DNA of 64,000 nucleotides from Roseateles amylovorans. GTDB lineage: Bacteria > Pseudomonadota > Gammaproteobacteria > Burkholderiales > Burkholderiaceae_C. Below, piece after piece: positions 63,125 to 64,000 of the stretch. The translations under genes and the position numbers were made by a program. The notes beneath the pieces were generated by a model. The model saw only the letters and a program-made list of their open reading frames with translations, did no database searches and was not told where the DNA came from. The stretch's first letter is position 1. The number at the start of each line of letters is the position of its first letter. Location: assembly GCF_025398155.2 (NCBI RefSeq), contig NZ_CP104562.2, positions 5,828,001-5,892,000 on the forward strand, given 5' to 3'.

Positions 63125-63844
63125 ATGGCAACCATTCTTGTTGTTGACGACGAACTGGGCATCCGTGCCCTGTTGTCTGAAATCCTTTCGGACGAAGGGC
63201 ATTCCATCGAACTGGCAGAGAACGCGCAGCAAGCGCGAGCCTGCCGCGAGCGGATGCGCCCGGACCTTGTGTTGCTGGACATCTGGATGCCCGATGTGGA
63301 CGGCGTGACCCTGCTCAAGGAGTGGGGCAGCACCGGCCAGCTGACGATGCCGGTGATCATGATGAGCGGTCACGGCACGATCGATACGGCGGTCGAGGCG
63401 ACCAAGTTCGGCGCGATGGCCTTCCTGGAAAAGCCGATCACCTTGCAGAAGCTGCTGCGCGCGGTGGAGCAGGCACTGGTCAAGGCCGCCCCACGGCCGG
63501 CGCCCCCGCCGCCGGTGACGGTGGGTCTGCCCAGCTACGCCCGGCCGGAAACCTTGCCGGTGATGACGGGCGTGGTGACGCTGTCGGGGCCGGGACTGGC
63601 GCCGGTGGCGCCGATCCCGCAGCACCAGGGCCTGGCGTCGGAGCAGGTGTTCGAGCTGGATCGACCGCTGCGCGAGGCGCGCGATGCGTTTGAGAAGAGC
63701 TACTTCGAGTTCCATCTGGCCAAGGAAAACGGCTCGATGACCCGGGTGGCCGAGAAGACGGGGCTGGAACGCACCCACCTGTACCGCAAGTTGAAACAAC
63801 TCGGCGTCGATCTTTCAAGAAACAAGCGCGGGGGCGGAATTTAG
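63125..63844 (+). CDS. ntrX: NtrX-like response regulator: receiver plus Fis HTH, no AAA+ domain
   Basis: 239 aa. The receiver (residues 1-118) has VVDDELGIR, phospho-acceptor D in LLDIWMPD, S in MMSGHG and K in EKPIT. A Pro-rich linker (about 122-170) replaces the sigma-54-interacting AAA+ domain (around 240 residues) of canonical NtrX. The C-terminus (about 178-239) is a Fis-type HTH (MTRVAEKTGLERTHLYRKLK). The frame is continuous with no sign of a frameshift, so the short form looks native. It cannot open sigma-54 promoters by itself, so repression or activation by binding alone is inferred. Confidence 0.9.
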   Translation: MATILVVDDELGIRALLSEILSDEGHSIELAENAQQARACRERMRPDLVLLDIWMPDVDGVTLLKEWGSTGQLTMPVIMMSGHGTIDTAVEATKFGAMAFLEKPITLQKLLRAVEQALVKAAPRPAPPPPVTVGLPSYARPETLPVMTGVVTLSGPGLAPVAPIPQHQGLASEQVFELDRPLREARDAFEKSYFEFHLAKENGSMTRVAEKTGLERTHLYRKLKQLGVDLSRNKRGGGI

Positions 63845-63853
63845 TGCTATAGT
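63845..63853 (+). promoter_or_regulatory. Extended -10 promoter of tRNA-Phe
   Basis: TGCTATAGT: an extended TG-N element and TATAGT box, 43 bases before the tRNA. No clear -35 is seen, fitting the extended -10 type. It overlaps the ntrX stop region. Confidence 0.5.
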
Positions 63854-63896
63854 CGCGGTCTTCGTTGTTCAGCACTTCGCTGACACATCGAAGCAA

Positions 63897-63972
63897 GGCC
63901 AAGTAGCTCAGTTGGTAGAGCAGCGGATTGAAAATCCGCGTGTCGGTGGTTCGATTCCGCCCTTGGCCACCA
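63897..63972 (+). tRNA. tRNA-Phe (GAA)
   Basis: 76 nt with encoded CCA. Acceptor stem GGCCAAG pairs with CTTGGCC; D-arm AGCTCAGTTGGTAGAGC; anticodon arm GCGGATTGAAAATCCGC giving anticodon GAA; T-arm with GGTTCGATTCC. All arms fold in the standard way. Only 28 bases of the window follow and show nothing further. Confidence 0.97.
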
Positions 63973-64000
63973 GAATTCACTAGGTGCATCGGTCACTTAG

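Noticed and set aside
63897..64000. Integrated element at tRNA-Phe
   Set aside because: tRNA genes are common integration sites, but only 28 bases follow and no integrase or duplicated tRNA end is visible.

Overview
The window is high-GC (roughly two-thirds G+C), densely coded bacterial chromosome. The gene content points to a betaproteobacterium of the order Burkholderiales, perhaps close to Roseateles, Mitsuaria or Rubrivivax. Pointers are the rsmB - DUF4390 - ntrY - ntrX cluster, the branched-chain amino acid ABC cluster, UbiH, a BirA without an HTH domain next to a SPOR-like protein, and the style of the signal-transduction genes. The taxon is inferred; no rRNA gene is present. About 53 protein genes, one broken gene and one tRNA (Phe, GAA) can be supported.

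Layout. 0-2.6 kb: a two-gene signalling operon (hybrid histidine kinase cut by the window edge, then a REC/HD-GYP c-di-GMP phosphodiesterase). 2.5-6 kb: a secreted trypsin-fold protein that has lost two catalytic residues, a nucleoside-recognition (SpmA/SpmB-like) membrane protein and a Gdx/SugE-type SMR exporter. 6-8.8 kb: an ECF42-type sigma factor with two YCII/DGPF proteins and a VOC protein. 8.8-13.3 kb: a TPR-diguanylate cyclase, a divergent LysR/SDR pair and a DUF707 protein. 13.4-18.4 kb: a branched-chain amino acid ABC transporter (livK, livH, fused livM-livG, livF). 18.8-25.7 kb: MFS exporter, UbiH, aldo/keto reductase, CPA2 antiporter and YbdK ligase. 25.8-28.0 kb: a short accessory region with an orphan hypothetical and a darTG toxin-antitoxin locus whose toxin has lost its middle. 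28-33.4 kb: murU, transketolase, a secreted repeat protein and GAPDH. 33.6-40.7 kb: a GlyGly-CTERM subtilase, SPOR-like protein, BirA, a SET-domain protein and topoisomerase III. 41-46.6 kb: two unrecognised helical proteins bracketing an orphan histidine kinase, then an AEC transporter. 46.8-55.3 kb: M16 peptidase, RhtB exporter, ProA, DUF4139 protein, QueC and a LemA-like protein. 55.4-58.6 kb: flavocytochrome c sulfide dehydrogenase (fccAB), a BLUF photoreceptor and GTP cyclohydrolase I. 58.7-64 kb: rsmB, DUF4390, NtrY-like kinase, an NtrX-like regulator without an AAA+ domain, and tRNA-Phe.

Most of the window is housekeeping and sensory. The most unusual points are: (1) an intact darG antitoxin directly downstream of a darT with an out-of-frame internal deletion; (2) a helical module present twice in one protein and once in another, on either side of an orphan sensor kinase; (3) many short degenerate tandem arrays (often 8-bp, also 6, 9, 13 and 15 bp) in intergenic gaps and gene 3' ends; (4) a secreted trypsin-like pseudoprotease; (5) an NtrX-like regulator reduced to receiver plus Fis HTH.

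All functional calls come from reading the translated sequence and recalling family motifs. No database search was run.
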